From the NCBI GenBank assembly GCA_947258695.1, contig CAMYJG010000013.1:1-62626 (forward strand): DNA of 62,626 nucleotides, given 5' to 3'. The notes beneath the pieces are model-generated. The model saw only the letters and a list, made by a program, of their open reading frames with translations. It did no database searches and had not been told where the DNA came from. This document shows positions 1-8,002 of the stretch, in pieces; the stretch's first letter is position 1, and the number at the start of each line of letters is the position of its first letter. A program made the position numbers and the translations under genes. The DNA comes from an uncultured Ectothiorhodospiraceae bacterium (GTDB lineage Bacteria; Pseudomonadota; Gammaproteobacteria; UBA6429; Thiohalophilaceae).

Positions 1-563
1 AATGTCGTCATTTTAATCGTGACTAATATAAACCATAAAACAAATAGTGTATTACGAAGTTGCTCAGCAGCAACATTACGCATATATACCGCAACCATTA
101 AGGGGGCGCCGGTCAGTGAAGTCCCTGCAACATAGCCGCCAGTAGCTAACAAAAATCGATCTAGCCACTTATTGTTACTCCTTATATTTAAATTAAGGAA
201 CCATATAAAGGCATAAAAAAGCGTAACAGAATAGATGAAAATAATTAGCCAGTTATTTGGCAGGTTGAGCAAGCCTAAAACACCAATAAGCGCAGGGGGG
301 ATAATAAAAATACTGGATCTTCTTAAGTACAACCAGTCAACGTTATTTAATCGTGATCGTAGTGTTAACGAAGTAAAAAATAATAAATGCGCACCAATAA
401 TCGGTAACCAGTAAACAGGCTGATTATAAATAAACAGCATTAGTGGTAAGCCTAATGCGGCACCTCCAAAACCTAAACCGCTACGTACAAATCCTGTCCA
501 GATAAAAATGAGTGAAATCAGGATGATTTCGATATAAGTAAAATCGATTGAGAAAGGCTGCAT
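1..563 (-). CDS. TauE/SafE-family membrane permease, C-terminus cut off by window edge
   Basis: The minus-strand reading frame opens at an ATG at 563 and runs off the left edge without a stop, giving about 187 residues. The translation is highly hydrophobic. An early glycine-rich stretch (GFVRSGLGFGGAALGLP) is typical of the first half-repeat of TauE/SafE (sulfite exporter/anion permease) proteins. A later TGGYVAGTSLTGAPLMV segment matches the start of the second half-repeat. Members export or import sulfonates, sulfite or related anions across the inner membrane; the substrate here cannot be told. It starts 18 bp upstream of the end of the DUF445 gene on the same strand, so the two may be cotranscribed. 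Confidence 0.75.
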   Translation of the reverse strand, partial: MQPFSIDFTYIEIILISLIFIWTGFVRSGLGFGGAALGLPLMLFIYNQPVYWLPIIGAHLLFFTSLTLRSRLNNVDWLYLRRSSIFIIPPALIGVLGLLNLPNNWLIIFIYSVTLFYAFIWFLNLNIRSNNKWLDRFLLATGGYVAGTSLTGAPLMVAVYMRNVAAEQLRNTLFVLWFILVTIKMTT

Positions 564-580
564 TTAATACGATAACTTAT

Positions 581-1288
581 TTAAACTGTAATAAGTGCCG
601 CAGTAAAACCGATTAAGCCGCCAAAGACACCACCCCAAACGACTAACCAGCCTAGGTGTTGTTTGATCATCGCCTGAACGATTTCCTTAACGAGTTTTGG
701 GGTCAGCTCTTCTAAGCGCTTTTCTATTATATCTTCTACTTTTTCCCGGATGTCTTCCATTACATCTGGTTGTTCTATTTCATTTCTTAATAATTCAAGA
801 AATGATTCAGTTTGAGTCAAATCAATGAGTGACTGCTTCATATTCTTAATGAAGGGTTCTTTCAACGGCGTCAAGGCATCTTGTCCACCAAACATACCTA
901 ACATTCCACCGAAGGAAGACTCCATAATCACCTTAACTAATGAGTCAAATGACGGGCTCAGATCTACTTTTTCAATTACCGGGGTTAAATGTAGATCGGG
1001 TTTTACACCCTCGGAAGCACGTAAAAAGCGATCGATGTTCTCTTCACTAAAAAACTGCTCCATCATCAGGCTGCGAATCGCACTTTTGAAATCTTCGAAG
1101 CGAGCTGGAATCACGCCAGAGCCATACAAACCGGGAACCTTCTCAAATAACATATGAACAGCAAGCCAGTTAGTAATCGCACCAGACAGGGCAAATAATC
1201 CGATGGTTAAAACCAGCTCATTTTTTATGGCTATACCGATAATCACAACTAAAATGGCTAAACTATTAGTAATAAAACTTTTATCCAC
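581..1288 (-). CDS. DUF445 family membrane protein
   Basis: 235 residues. An N-terminal hydrophobic pair (about 7-45) ends in a GAITNWLAVHMLFEKVPGLY segment, the hallmark of DUF445 proteins (G-x-x-TNW-x-A-V-x-MLF). A charged, helical central part (about 60-205) follows, and a C-terminal membrane helix (WLVVWGGVFGGLIGFTAALI) closes the protein. The family is widespread, with no settled biochemical role. The protein should sit in the inner membrane with its helical domain on one side. The start is the first ATG of the frame. The next gene downstream on the same strand is the TauE/SafE permease. Confidence 0.75.
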   Translation of the reverse strand: MDKSFITNSLAILVVIIGIAIKNELVLTIGLFALSGAITNWLAVHMLFEKVPGLYGSGVIPARFEDFKSAIRSLMMEQFFSEENIDRFLRASEGVKPDLHLTPVIEKVDLSPSFDSLVKVIMESSFGGMLGMFGGQDALTPLKEPFIKNMKQSLIDLTQTESFLELLRNEIEQPDVMEDIREKVEDIIEKRLEELTPKLVKEIVQAMIKQHLGWLVVWGGVFGGLIGFTAALITV

Positions 1289-1516
1289 CGTAAATCCCCT
1301 AAATTCTATGAAACCGAATTATCTAATAATCCGGAGATATAGACAAATTTGTTGATTTTTTTGCCCTCTTTATTAGTCACTAAATATTTTCATGATTTTT
1401 TAAAAACTGAGCGGTTGTACGGGAAAATTTTGCAGAATTTAGCATAATTTCATGCTATAAATACTATCACTACTGGGTAGTTATGCTTGCAGTTTAGAGT
1501 GAAATATGAGGGTGGT

Positions 1517-2122
1517 ATGTCTGAAAATGAGCTTGTTTTAAAGCAGCGCAATGCGCTGGGTTTAGATCTTCAAATTAAACTTATCGATGGTCGTGAATTA
1601 CAAGTTTCAAGTAAAGGTAATAAGATTGAACAGAGCTATTCAATTGATATACTTTCACTTCAGGATAAAAGTAAAAAATCAATTTATATTGCCTGGAAGT
1701 GGTTGATTTCAGCTATTTGCTTTTTTCTATTCATGCTATTACTGTTGAAAGTAATGCCAGGCTACCTTCCAGAAAACAAAAACCTTTATCTGGCTATTAT
1801 TTTATTCACAGGTGTTATTGGCAGTTTATTATGTTTATTCCAGTTCTGGAAGCATACATCTATCCGGCAAGTTTTTTATTCACGTAACGCACGTGTCCCG
1901 CTTATTATATTAAGCGTTGGTAAACCCTCTAAAAAAGATTTTTCTTCATTTGTAGCTGCACTTGAAAAAAGAATTGAAAAATTTCGAAATCATATGGATG
2001 TTGCTGAAGATAAACAATTAACAGGCGAAATGAAGATGTTACGACGTCTCAGCGATGATGATATTATTAGCAAGGACGTGTATGAAAAAGCCAAAACTAA
2101 ATTATTAAGTGGTTTTTCATAG
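1517..2122 (+). CDS. Membrane protein with C-terminal SHOCT-like segment
   Basis: 201 residues from the ATG at 1517, chosen because a GAGGG Shine-Dalgarno lies 5-6 bases upstream. A TTG start at 1487 would add ten residues without a visible ribosome site. The protein has a hydrophilic N-terminal domain (about 1-55), two close transmembrane helices (about 65-120), a short soluble part, and a C-terminal MLRRLSDDDIISKDVYEKAK segment. That last segment resembles the SHOCT domain (short helix pair ending in K-x-K-L-L). SHOCT tails occur on many membrane proteins as oligomerisation or targeting modules. No enzymatic motif is visible, and no function is assigned. Confidence 0.7.
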   Translation: MSENELVLKQRNALGLDLQIKLIDGRELQVSSKGNKIEQSYSIDILSLQDKSKKSIYIAWKWLISAICFFLFMLLLLKVMPGYLPENKNLYLAIILFTGVIGSLLCLFQFWKHTSIRQVFYSRNARVPLIILSVGKPSKKDFSSFVAALEKRIEKFRNHMDVAEDKQLTGEMKMLRRLSDDDIISKDVYEKAKTKLLSGFS

Positions 2123-2172
2123 CTGCTTTGCCAATCGCTAATAGAATAAATTTGAAATAAAAACAGCTTGAG

Positions 2173-3201
2173 ATGAAAAAAATAGAATCACTGATATCCG
2201 TGATTATGCCAGTACGCAATGCGGGTAGTTATCTTGAAGATGCAGTTGCCAGCATCTTAAATCAGTCTTACTTAAATATAGAGCTTATCCTGGTTGATGA
2301 TCACTCGGTTGATAATGCGATAGAGCAGTTGCCCGGATACTTGACTAAAGATATTCGTTTGAAGCGGTTTATCTCTGAAGGCCATGGCGTTGTTGCTGCG
2401 ATGGCAACAGGTTACAGGCAATCACAGGGTATGTACATTGCACGTATGGATGCGGATGATATTGCTTTAGCTGGGCGATTAGAAAAGCAATTTAATTTTT
2501 TACAACAATTCCCCGAAATCGATATCGCAGGTGGACAAATCAAGATTATTGCTGAAACTGGCATTGATCAGGGATTTCTATTATATGAACAATGGTTAAA
2601 TTCATTGTGTTCACCTCATGATATTGAGCGTGAACTTTTTATTGAAAGTCCTATTCCTAACCCCACTGCCTTTTTTAGAAGAGAGTGTTATGAAGCCTTG
2701 AACGGGTATCATGATTCAGAGTGGGCTGAAGATTATGATATTTTTTTACGTGCACATGCGGCAGGTTTTAAAATGGGTAAGCCAGAAGGTGTGCTATTAC
2801 AGTGGCGTGAGCATGACAAACGTTTAACGCATTGTGACAGTCGCTATGAAAACAAGTTATTCATGAAAGCTAAAGCCTATTACCTGGCACATAGCGATTA
2901 TTTCCTGGAAAATAGAAAAGCTATTATATGGGGCACCGGGCCAACAGGTATTTACTTTCATGATATTCTAACCAGTCATAACATTGAGGTGATATCTTTT
3001 ATTGATGTTAATCCGCGCCGGGTTGGAGGAATTAAAAGAGGCTTACCTGTCTATCATTTTACGGAAATAAAAGAGTATACTCGGGATAAAGATGCATTAA
3101 TTGTTGGCGCAGTTGGTGCGCGTGGTGCGCGTAAAAAAATGCGCCAGGCATTGGTTGAAATGGGTAAAGCAGAAGGCATGGATTTTCTGTTTGCTGCCTG
3201 A
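2173..3201 (+). CDS. Family 2 glycosyltransferase with C-terminal nucleotide-binding-like domain
   Basis: 342 residues. The N-terminal GT-A fold shows the GT2 opening SVIMPVRNAGSYLEDAV, the nucleotide-binding VDDHSVD (about 41-47) and the metal-binding DADD at 93-96, plus a WAEDYDIFLR acceptor-side segment (ED motif). From about residue 247 comes a Rossmann-like start IIWGTGPTG, seen in some sugar-transfer or epimerase-type C-terminal domains. It probably transfers an activated sugar to a surface glycan or lipid carrier at the inner face of the membrane. It is followed after 9 bp by the exonuclease gene. Acceptor and donor cannot be inferred. Confidence 0.85.
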   Translation: MKKIESLISVIMPVRNAGSYLEDAVASILNQSYLNIELILVDDHSVDNAIEQLPGYLTKDIRLKRFISEGHGVVAAMATGYRQSQGMYIARMDADDIALAGRLEKQFNFLQQFPEIDIAGGQIKIIAETGIDQGFLLYEQWLNSLCSPHDIERELFIESPIPNPTAFFRRECYEALNGYHDSEWAEDYDIFLRAHAAGFKMGKPEGVLLQWREHDKRLTHCDSRYENKLFMKAKAYYLAHSDYFLENRKAIIWGTGPTGIYFHDILTSHNIEVISFIDVNPRRVGGIKRGLPVYHFTEIKEYTRDKDALIVGAVGARGARKKMRQALVEMGKAEGMDFLFAA

Positions 3202-3210
3202 TAACAATAA

Positions 3211-4122
3211 ATGACAAAGAAAAAAATTATGGATGAAACCGAATATACTAAATGCATCGAACAACTGACTCAATCAGGTAACTATAAAGTTATTAAACGA
3301 TTCGAAGCTGTTGAATATTATAATGAAAATTCAGTCGATGATCTTAAGCTTGGTATTTATCTCGATACAGAAACAACCGGGATGGATGCTGATGAAGATG
3401 AAATTATTGAATTAGCCATGGTTCCTTTCGAGTTCGATAAAAATGGAAATATTTATCGATTATTACCGGCATATAATGGCTTTCAGGATCCAGGCTTACC
3501 CATTCCAGAGTTAATTACTCAAATAACGGGTATTACGGATGACATGGTAAAAGGCCAGTCACTTGATCTGGAACAAATATCTAAGATGTTATCAGAAGCG
3601 GTTATTGTGGTTGCTCATAATGCAAGATTTGATCGTCCGTTTGTTGAAAATTTACTTGATGATTTTAGTGATATAGCCTGGGCATGTTCAATTGCGGATA
3701 TTGAGTGGAATAAGGAAGGTTTTGAAGGCGTGAAGCTTGAGTATTTAGCATATAAGTTTGGCTTCTTTTATGAAGGACATCGAGCCACTATCGATTGTCA
3801 GGCAGGTATTGAAATCTTGAGCAGAAAATTTCCCAATAGTGGGGAACAAGTCTTGAATCAATTATTAAAAAATGCTCGCCGTACAGATATTCGCTTATGG
3901 GCAGAAGGTGCACCATTTGATCGCAAGGATGTATTAAAGAAAAGAGGCTATCGCTGGTCACCCGGGGAGAATGGTAAACGAAAAGCCTGGTATAAAGATT
4001 TAGCAGAAAGTGAACTGGAAGAGGAAATGAAATATCTCAATGATAGTATTTATCCTCGTGCTGTTGGGGTGTTACCAACAGACAAATTTAATGCAAAAAT
4101 TCGGTATTCGAAACGACTTTAA
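3211..4122 (+). CDS. DnaQ-like DEDD 3'-5' exonuclease
   Basis: 303 residues. The exonuclease motifs are in order: Exo I LDTETTG (D52, E54), Exo II VAHNARFDRPF (D141), and Exo III GHRATIDCQAG (H190, D195), making it a DEDDh enzyme. These hydrolyse DNA or RNA 3' ends using two metal ions. About 100 residues remain after the catalytic domain, with an R-G-Y-R-W-S-P-G-x-N-G-K-x-K-A-W segment often found C-terminal to stand-alone bacterial PolC/DnaQ-type exonucleases. It is not the replicative epsilon subunit by length and tail. An alternative in-frame ATG lies at 3229. The gene follows the glycosyltransferase closely. Confidence 0.85.
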   Translation: MTKKKIMDETEYTKCIEQLTQSGNYKVIKRFEAVEYYNENSVDDLKLGIYLDTETTGMDADEDEIIELAMVPFEFDKNGNIYRLLPAYNGFQDPGLPIPELITQITGITDDMVKGQSLDLEQISKMLSEAVIVVAHNARFDRPFVENLLDDFSDIAWACSIADIEWNKEGFEGVKLEYLAYKFGFFYEGHRATIDCQAGIEILSRKFPNSGEQVLNQLLKNARRTDIRLWAEGAPFDRKDVLKKRGYRWSPGENGKRKAWYKDLAESELEEEMKYLNDSIYPRAVGVLPTDKFNAKIRYSKRL

Positions 4123-4307
4123 AAATTCATTAGTCACTAAGTGGAATAGTCTTTAAGACTGACTAAATATAAGGTTATTGATTGCTAACAGTACAAAATA
4201 CTGAATATAATCGATTTGCGAGACATTATTAAAGAAATACTAGCGCTCGTCGATAAAAGATACATAGGTAATTATACTTAATCAAAATACTGCTTGAGCC
4301 AAGAATA

Positions 4308-4670
4308 ATGACGAAAATACTGCTAGTTGAGGATAATGAAGATAATCGTGATATGTTATCTCGACGCTTAGAGCGAAAAGATTTTGTCGTCTCTTTAGCG
4401 GTTGATGGAGAGGATGGCGTCACCAAGGCAAAAGATGAAATCCCGGATTTAATTTTAATGGATATGAGTTTACCCGTCATGGATGGCTGGGAAGCAACAA
4501 GATGTCTTAAAGCTGAGACAGCAACCGAAAATATTCCCATAATTGCACTAACTGCTCATGCAATGTCCAGCGATCGTGATAAAGCAATTGCTGCAGGTTG
4601 TGATGACTATGATACCAAACCTGTCGATTTTCAGCGCTTGCTGGAAAAAATAGCTAAGTTAACCGCTTAG
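4308..4670 (+). CDS. Stand-alone response-regulator receiver (DivK/CheY-like)
   Basis: 120 residues, a single receiver domain with no output domain. Visible residues are the acidic pair E8/D9, phospho-acceptor D52 in LILMDMSLPVMDGW, switch T82 in ALTAHAM and K104 in DTKP. The MDMSLPVMDGWEATR stretch is typical of receivers that act with hybrid kinases or as diffusible relay proteins. It has 185 bp of non-coding DNA upstream, and asnB converges on it from the other side. No kinase partner is adjacent, so its input is unknown. Confidence 0.85.
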   Translation: MTKILLVEDNEDNRDMLSRRLERKDFVVSLAVDGEDGVTKAKDEIPDLILMDMSLPVMDGWEATRCLKAETATENIPIIALTAHAMSSDRDKAIAAGCDDYDTKPVDFQRLLEKIAKLTA

Positions 4671-4740
4671 TTATTTTAAAATTTAATCCAGCTGAGTGCT
4701 TCGCGATTTATCTACCCGACTTTATTCTTAACGACTATTT

Positions 4741-6759
4741 TTAGGCTTGCCAACCTAATTCGGCCGCCTTTGCTTGAGCTTGTGCCGGTACATCATTGTC
4801 AACAAAATGCTGATGCAACACCTGGACACCAATCATGTGATTGATTACAGCATCCAGTTGTACCTGTGTTGAAACCGGCGTGTCATCAGCTTCATGCAAT
4901 GCAAACAACGCTTTAACGCCTGCCTTATCGAGAAGGCCAGCCTTATCAACCGCTTCATCTGATAAATATTCATCCGCCAATGCTTTCATCGCCGCCCATT
5001 TTTTTGGATCGGTATGAGCCGGTGGCGCCATAAAAGCAAACTTCTCACGCTCATACAATGTTTTGGGAAGTACACCTTTCATCGCTTCACGCAATACGTA
5101 TTTTTCTGTCTTACCCTTAATACGCATTGTTGGAGGAATTTTGGTAGCAAACTCTGCCAGGTGATGATCCAGAAATGGTGGCCGTGCTTCCATCGAGTTC
5201 GCCATATCAACCCGGTCACCACCCCAGGTTAGTATTTGTCCTTCCAGCATAGTTTTAATCCAGACATACTGCGCTTTATCCAGAGGATGACGACCTTCTA
5301 ACATATCAGCATCGAGTGCATCAGCTATCGCTTTACCCGGTTGGTAGCCACTTAACTGTTCACGCAGTTGTGTATTTAATAAACCTGGAACGTGCTCAGC
5401 CGAAGCCAACCATGGTTGTAAACACGACGGGGTAAATCCAACGACATCATTTAATGCCGGGTCACTGACCTCATCTTCTGCAAGCATTGCACCTTTAAAT
5501 AGCTTATTGGCTTCAGCGAGTAACGCCTCCCATTCGGCGCGTTCAGCAGCTGATAATGTATCCATACCGTGCAGGAACATATCACGTCGAAATGCCGGGT
5601 AACCAGCAAACAATTCATCTGATCCTTCACCGGTTACAACGACTTTATAATTCGCTTTATTAACATGGCGGCTCATTAATAACTTGGCAACACCCAGCGT
5701 GTTATAAATCGTCCTTTCAGTATGCCAGAGTGTTTCGACAAAGTTATTATAAAGATGGTCTGCCTTGAGTAACATCACATCCTGGTCAGCGCCTACCGAC
5801 TCAGCCATTTCACGCGCAATCGGTGTTTCATCATAATCACTATCATCAAAACCAATGGTAAAGGCTTTTACTGATGATTGCTGGCTGGCGGCAGACATGC
5901 CTAATATTGAACAGGAGTCGATACCTCCAGATAAATAACAGGCAACAGGTACATCAGCTTCAAGACGCAACTGAACCGCCTCGAGTAATTTTTCTTTTAC
6001 ACCATTTACATAATAAGACTCATCATCTTTATCTTGTTGTTGTCTTTCTTCCAGTAATGGAAAATCCATATCCCAGTAGCGCTGTTCACGAATAGAAAAC
6101 TTGCCATGATTGCGTTCAATAATGACAGCATGTCCCGGTTTAACCTGGTGAATATTTTCAAATGCGGTACTGCCTGGTACGATTGTTTGCATGAGCTGGT
6201 GATAAACACCCTGTGCATTAAATTTACGCTCAACATCAGGGTCAGAAAAAATAACTTTAAGTTCTGAACCAAAAACAATTTTGCCATTGGTTTCAGTCCA
6301 GTATAACGGTTTAATACCAAAACGATCCCTGACCAGCATTAAGCGATCATGTTTTTTATCAAACAGCGCAAAAGCAAATTCACCACGTAAATGTTCGAGC
6401 ATATCCTCGAGGCCGTAACGCGGATAAAGATGAAGTATCAGCTCCGAATCACTTTTAGTCGCAAAACGTGCACCATCAAGCGTCAAATTTGCACGCAGTC
6501 TTTTGTAGTCGTAAAGTTCTCCGTTTTGTGCAAGCAACAGGTTATTATCTTCTGAAGCAAAAGGTTGTCTCGCCCGGTTTTCATTCAGATCAATAATCGA
6601 AAGACGGGCATGACTAAATCCAACACCCTGGTCATCCATGATCTTATAACCAAAACCATCAGGACCACGGTGATACTGGATCGCCGCCATGTTAACTAAA
6701 AGCTGTGGATCGATTTTATTACTGGGATTACTGTGAAAAATACCGGCTATGCCACACAT
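4741..6759 (-). CDS. asnB: Asparagine synthase (glutamine-hydrolysing)-type amidotransferase
   Basis: 672 residues. The N-terminal Ntn glutaminase domain starts MCGIAGIF with catalytic Cys2, RGPDGFG (31-37) and NGELYDY (79-85). The C-terminal ATP-pyrophosphatase domain has the PP-loop SGGIDS at 277-282 and a VTGEGSDELFAGYP segment. It should hydrolyse glutamine and transfer ammonia to an acyl-adenylate, classically aspartate. It is about 100 residues longer than E. coli AsnB. It lies 77 bp downstream of the carbamoyltransferase-like gene, separated by a terminator-like hairpin. Its place beside a carbamoyl-metabolism operon leaves open a substrate other than aspartate. Confidence 0.85.
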   Translation of the reverse strand: MCGIAGIFHSNPSNKIDPQLLVNMAAIQYHRGPDGFGYKIMDDQGVGFSHARLSIIDLNENRARQPFASEDNNLLLAQNGELYDYKRLRANLTLDGARFATKSDSELILHLYPRYGLEDMLEHLRGEFAFALFDKKHDRLMLVRDRFGIKPLYWTETNGKIVFGSELKVIFSDPDVERKFNAQGVYHQLMQTIVPGSTAFENIHQVKPGHAVIIERNHGKFSIREQRYWDMDFPLLEERQQQDKDDESYYVNGVKEKLLEAVQLRLEADVPVACYLSGGIDSCSILGMSAASQQSSVKAFTIGFDDSDYDETPIAREMAESVGADQDVMLLKADHLYNNFVETLWHTERTIYNTLGVAKLLMSRHVNKANYKVVVTGEGSDELFAGYPAFRRDMFLHGMDTLSAAERAEWEALLAEANKLFKGAMLAEDEVSDPALNDVVGFTPSCLQPWLASAEHVPGLLNTQLREQLSGYQPGKAIADALDADMLEGRHPLDKAQYVWIKTMLEGQILTWGGDRVDMANSMEARPPFLDHHLAEFATKIPPTMRIKGKTEKYVLREAMKGVLPKTLYEREKFAFMAPPAHTDPKKWAAMKALADEYLSDEAVDKAGLLDKAGVKALFALHEADDTPVSTQVQLDAVINHMIGVQVLHQHFVDNDVPAQAQAKAAELGWQA

Positions 6760-6797
6760 AAAAAACTATAAACCTCAAAATTTAAATAAAAAATAAT

Positions 6798-6834
6798 TTC
6801 AGAACGTCGAATCGGTAAGCGCTATCGTTCTGAA
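6798..6834 (-). terminator. Hairpin with T-rich tail between the carbamoyltransferase gene and asnB
   Basis: Nine-base perfect arms TTCAGAACG (6798-6806) and CGTTCTGAA (6826-6834) enclose 19 bases. Read on the minus strand, the stem is followed by ATTATTTTTTATTT, as in an intrinsic terminator. It lies right behind the stop of the carbamoyltransferase gene and before asnB, so it could end the upstream operon or attenuate readthrough into asnB. Confidence 0.6.
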
Positions 6835-6836
6835 TA

Positions 6837-7886
6837 TCAGAATCGAACCAGGCTGGACATCAATGCCATACGAGCAAAAACAGCACCACGAGCCTGGGCA
6901 AAATACCAGTTATGTTCAGTATCATCCAGATCAGTTGACAACTCTTCGCCACGTGCCAGTGGATGAAGCACAATAGATCCTTGTTTCAGAGGAGAAGATT
7001 TACTTAGCTTGTACTCAACGCCATGTTCTTCATAGGTGTTACCTACCCAGGCAATCGCGTTGATGTAAGTGATATCAAAGGCAGGTAACTCTTTATTCAG
7101 ATCATGAGAGACACGTAACTTTAAGCCTTCGGCTTCAAGTTCTTCACGTTGCCCATCATTAAATGATTCAGGTGAATTACTTATAATGACAACTTCATTA
7201 ATCGCCTGGCTAATACGGGATAAAAATATTAATAAACTACGTACAGTACGCATTCGGCTCGGATTGCCGATAATACCAATGGTGATTTTATTTTCTGTGC
7301 TGACTTCGTCCATCATTAATTCAGGCCGCCATTTAAAAATGGCATACATATCTGCTAATGCCTGGGTCGGATGTTCATCGGTACCATTACCAGCATTGAT
7401 AATGGGTATGCGAAGTACTTCGAGCATTTCATAAATAGCCCTTTCATTTGAGTCGCGTAATACCACCACGTCGCCATAATGGTTCATCATTTCGCCGACA
7501 TCTTTCAATGATTCACCTTTTGCAATACCGGTGGTTGAAGGATCCGTTATTGAAATAATATCACCACCGAGCCGGTGCCAGACACTTTCAAACGAAAGGC
7601 GAGTACGTGTACTTGGCTCATAGAACGCGCTGATAAGAATTTTTCCGGTTAATGGAAACTGGCCAAAGCTTTGTTGAGTTTCAAACTTTGCCGCTAAGCG
7701 ACAAAGTTGTATAAGTTGCACGCGACTAAATTGCTTGGCAGAAATGACCGAGTGATTAGCCAGCTCTGCTGTTGCAGCAAAATCTTCATCGATTTGATTC
7801 ATCAATGCTAAAGGCTGATCAATCCCTTCGGTCCAGTTTTCAGCTTCAATCGGTTCTTCGAGTTTTGGGTGTACTTTTTTTACCAT
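6837..7886 (-). CDS. Aspartate/ornithine carbamoyltransferase-family protein, divergent acceptor site
   Basis: 349 residues. An N-terminal extension of about 40 residues precedes a carbamoyltransferase fold. The carbamoyl-phosphate site is intact: STRTR at 92-96, GKGESL-type loop with K123, HPTQALADMYAI from 172, and HPLARG from 308. The C-terminus (WYFAQARGAVFARMALM) is ATCase-like. However, the region where ATCase carries R-V-Q-x-E-R for aspartate binding reads INAIAWVGNTYEEHG (275-289), so the acceptor is probably not aspartate. It may form or phosphorolyse an N-carbamoyl compound. Its ATG overlaps the stop of the upstream microprotein gene (ATGGTAA), implying translational coupling. Confidence 0.8.
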   Translation of the reverse strand: MVKKVHPKLEEPIEAENWTEGIDQPLALMNQIDEDFAATAELANHSVISAKQFSRVQLIQLCRLAAKFETQQSFGQFPLTGKILISAFYEPSTRTRLSFESVWHRLGGDIISITDPSTTGIAKGESLKDVGEMMNHYGDVVVLRDSNERAIYEMLEVLRIPIINAGNGTDEHPTQALADMYAIFKWRPELMMDEVSTENKITIGIIGNPSRMRTVRSLLIFLSRISQAINEVVIISNSPESFNDGQREELEAEGLKLRVSHDLNKELPAFDITYINAIAWVGNTYEEHGVEYKLSKSSPLKQGSIVLHPLARGEELSTDLDDTEHNWYFAQARGAVFARMALMSSLVRF

Positions 7887-8002
7887 AACTGACCCTTTTT
7901 CCAGTCCTTAATCCATAAGATAACTAAAACAATTGGTGCGATAATTGTTACCGTTAATGCAATAGTTACCATCACACTGAGGAAACCCGATGACACAATC
8001 AT
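7880..8002 (-). CDS. 40-residue single-helix membrane microprotein (symporter accessory type)
   Basis: A short frame on the minus strand from the ATG at 8002 to the TAA at 7880 encodes MIVSSGFLSVMVTIALTVTI followed by IAPIVLVILWIKDWKKGQLW. It is one long hydrophobic helix with a positively charged Trp/Lys tail. Its start overlaps the symporter stop (ATGA), and its stop overlaps the next gene's ATG, so it sits in a fully coupled set. Tiny one-helix proteins encoded directly behind SSS-family symporters are annotated in other bacteria as symporter small accessory proteins. The role here is inferred from position and shape only. Confidence 0.7.
   Translation of the reverse strand: MIVSSGFLSVMVTIALTVTIIAPIVLVILWIKDWKKGQLW

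Noticed and set aside
4741-6759. NAGGN osmolyte synthesis gene asnO
   Set aside because: The partner acetyltransferase/ligase and peptidase genes of that pathway are not beside it.
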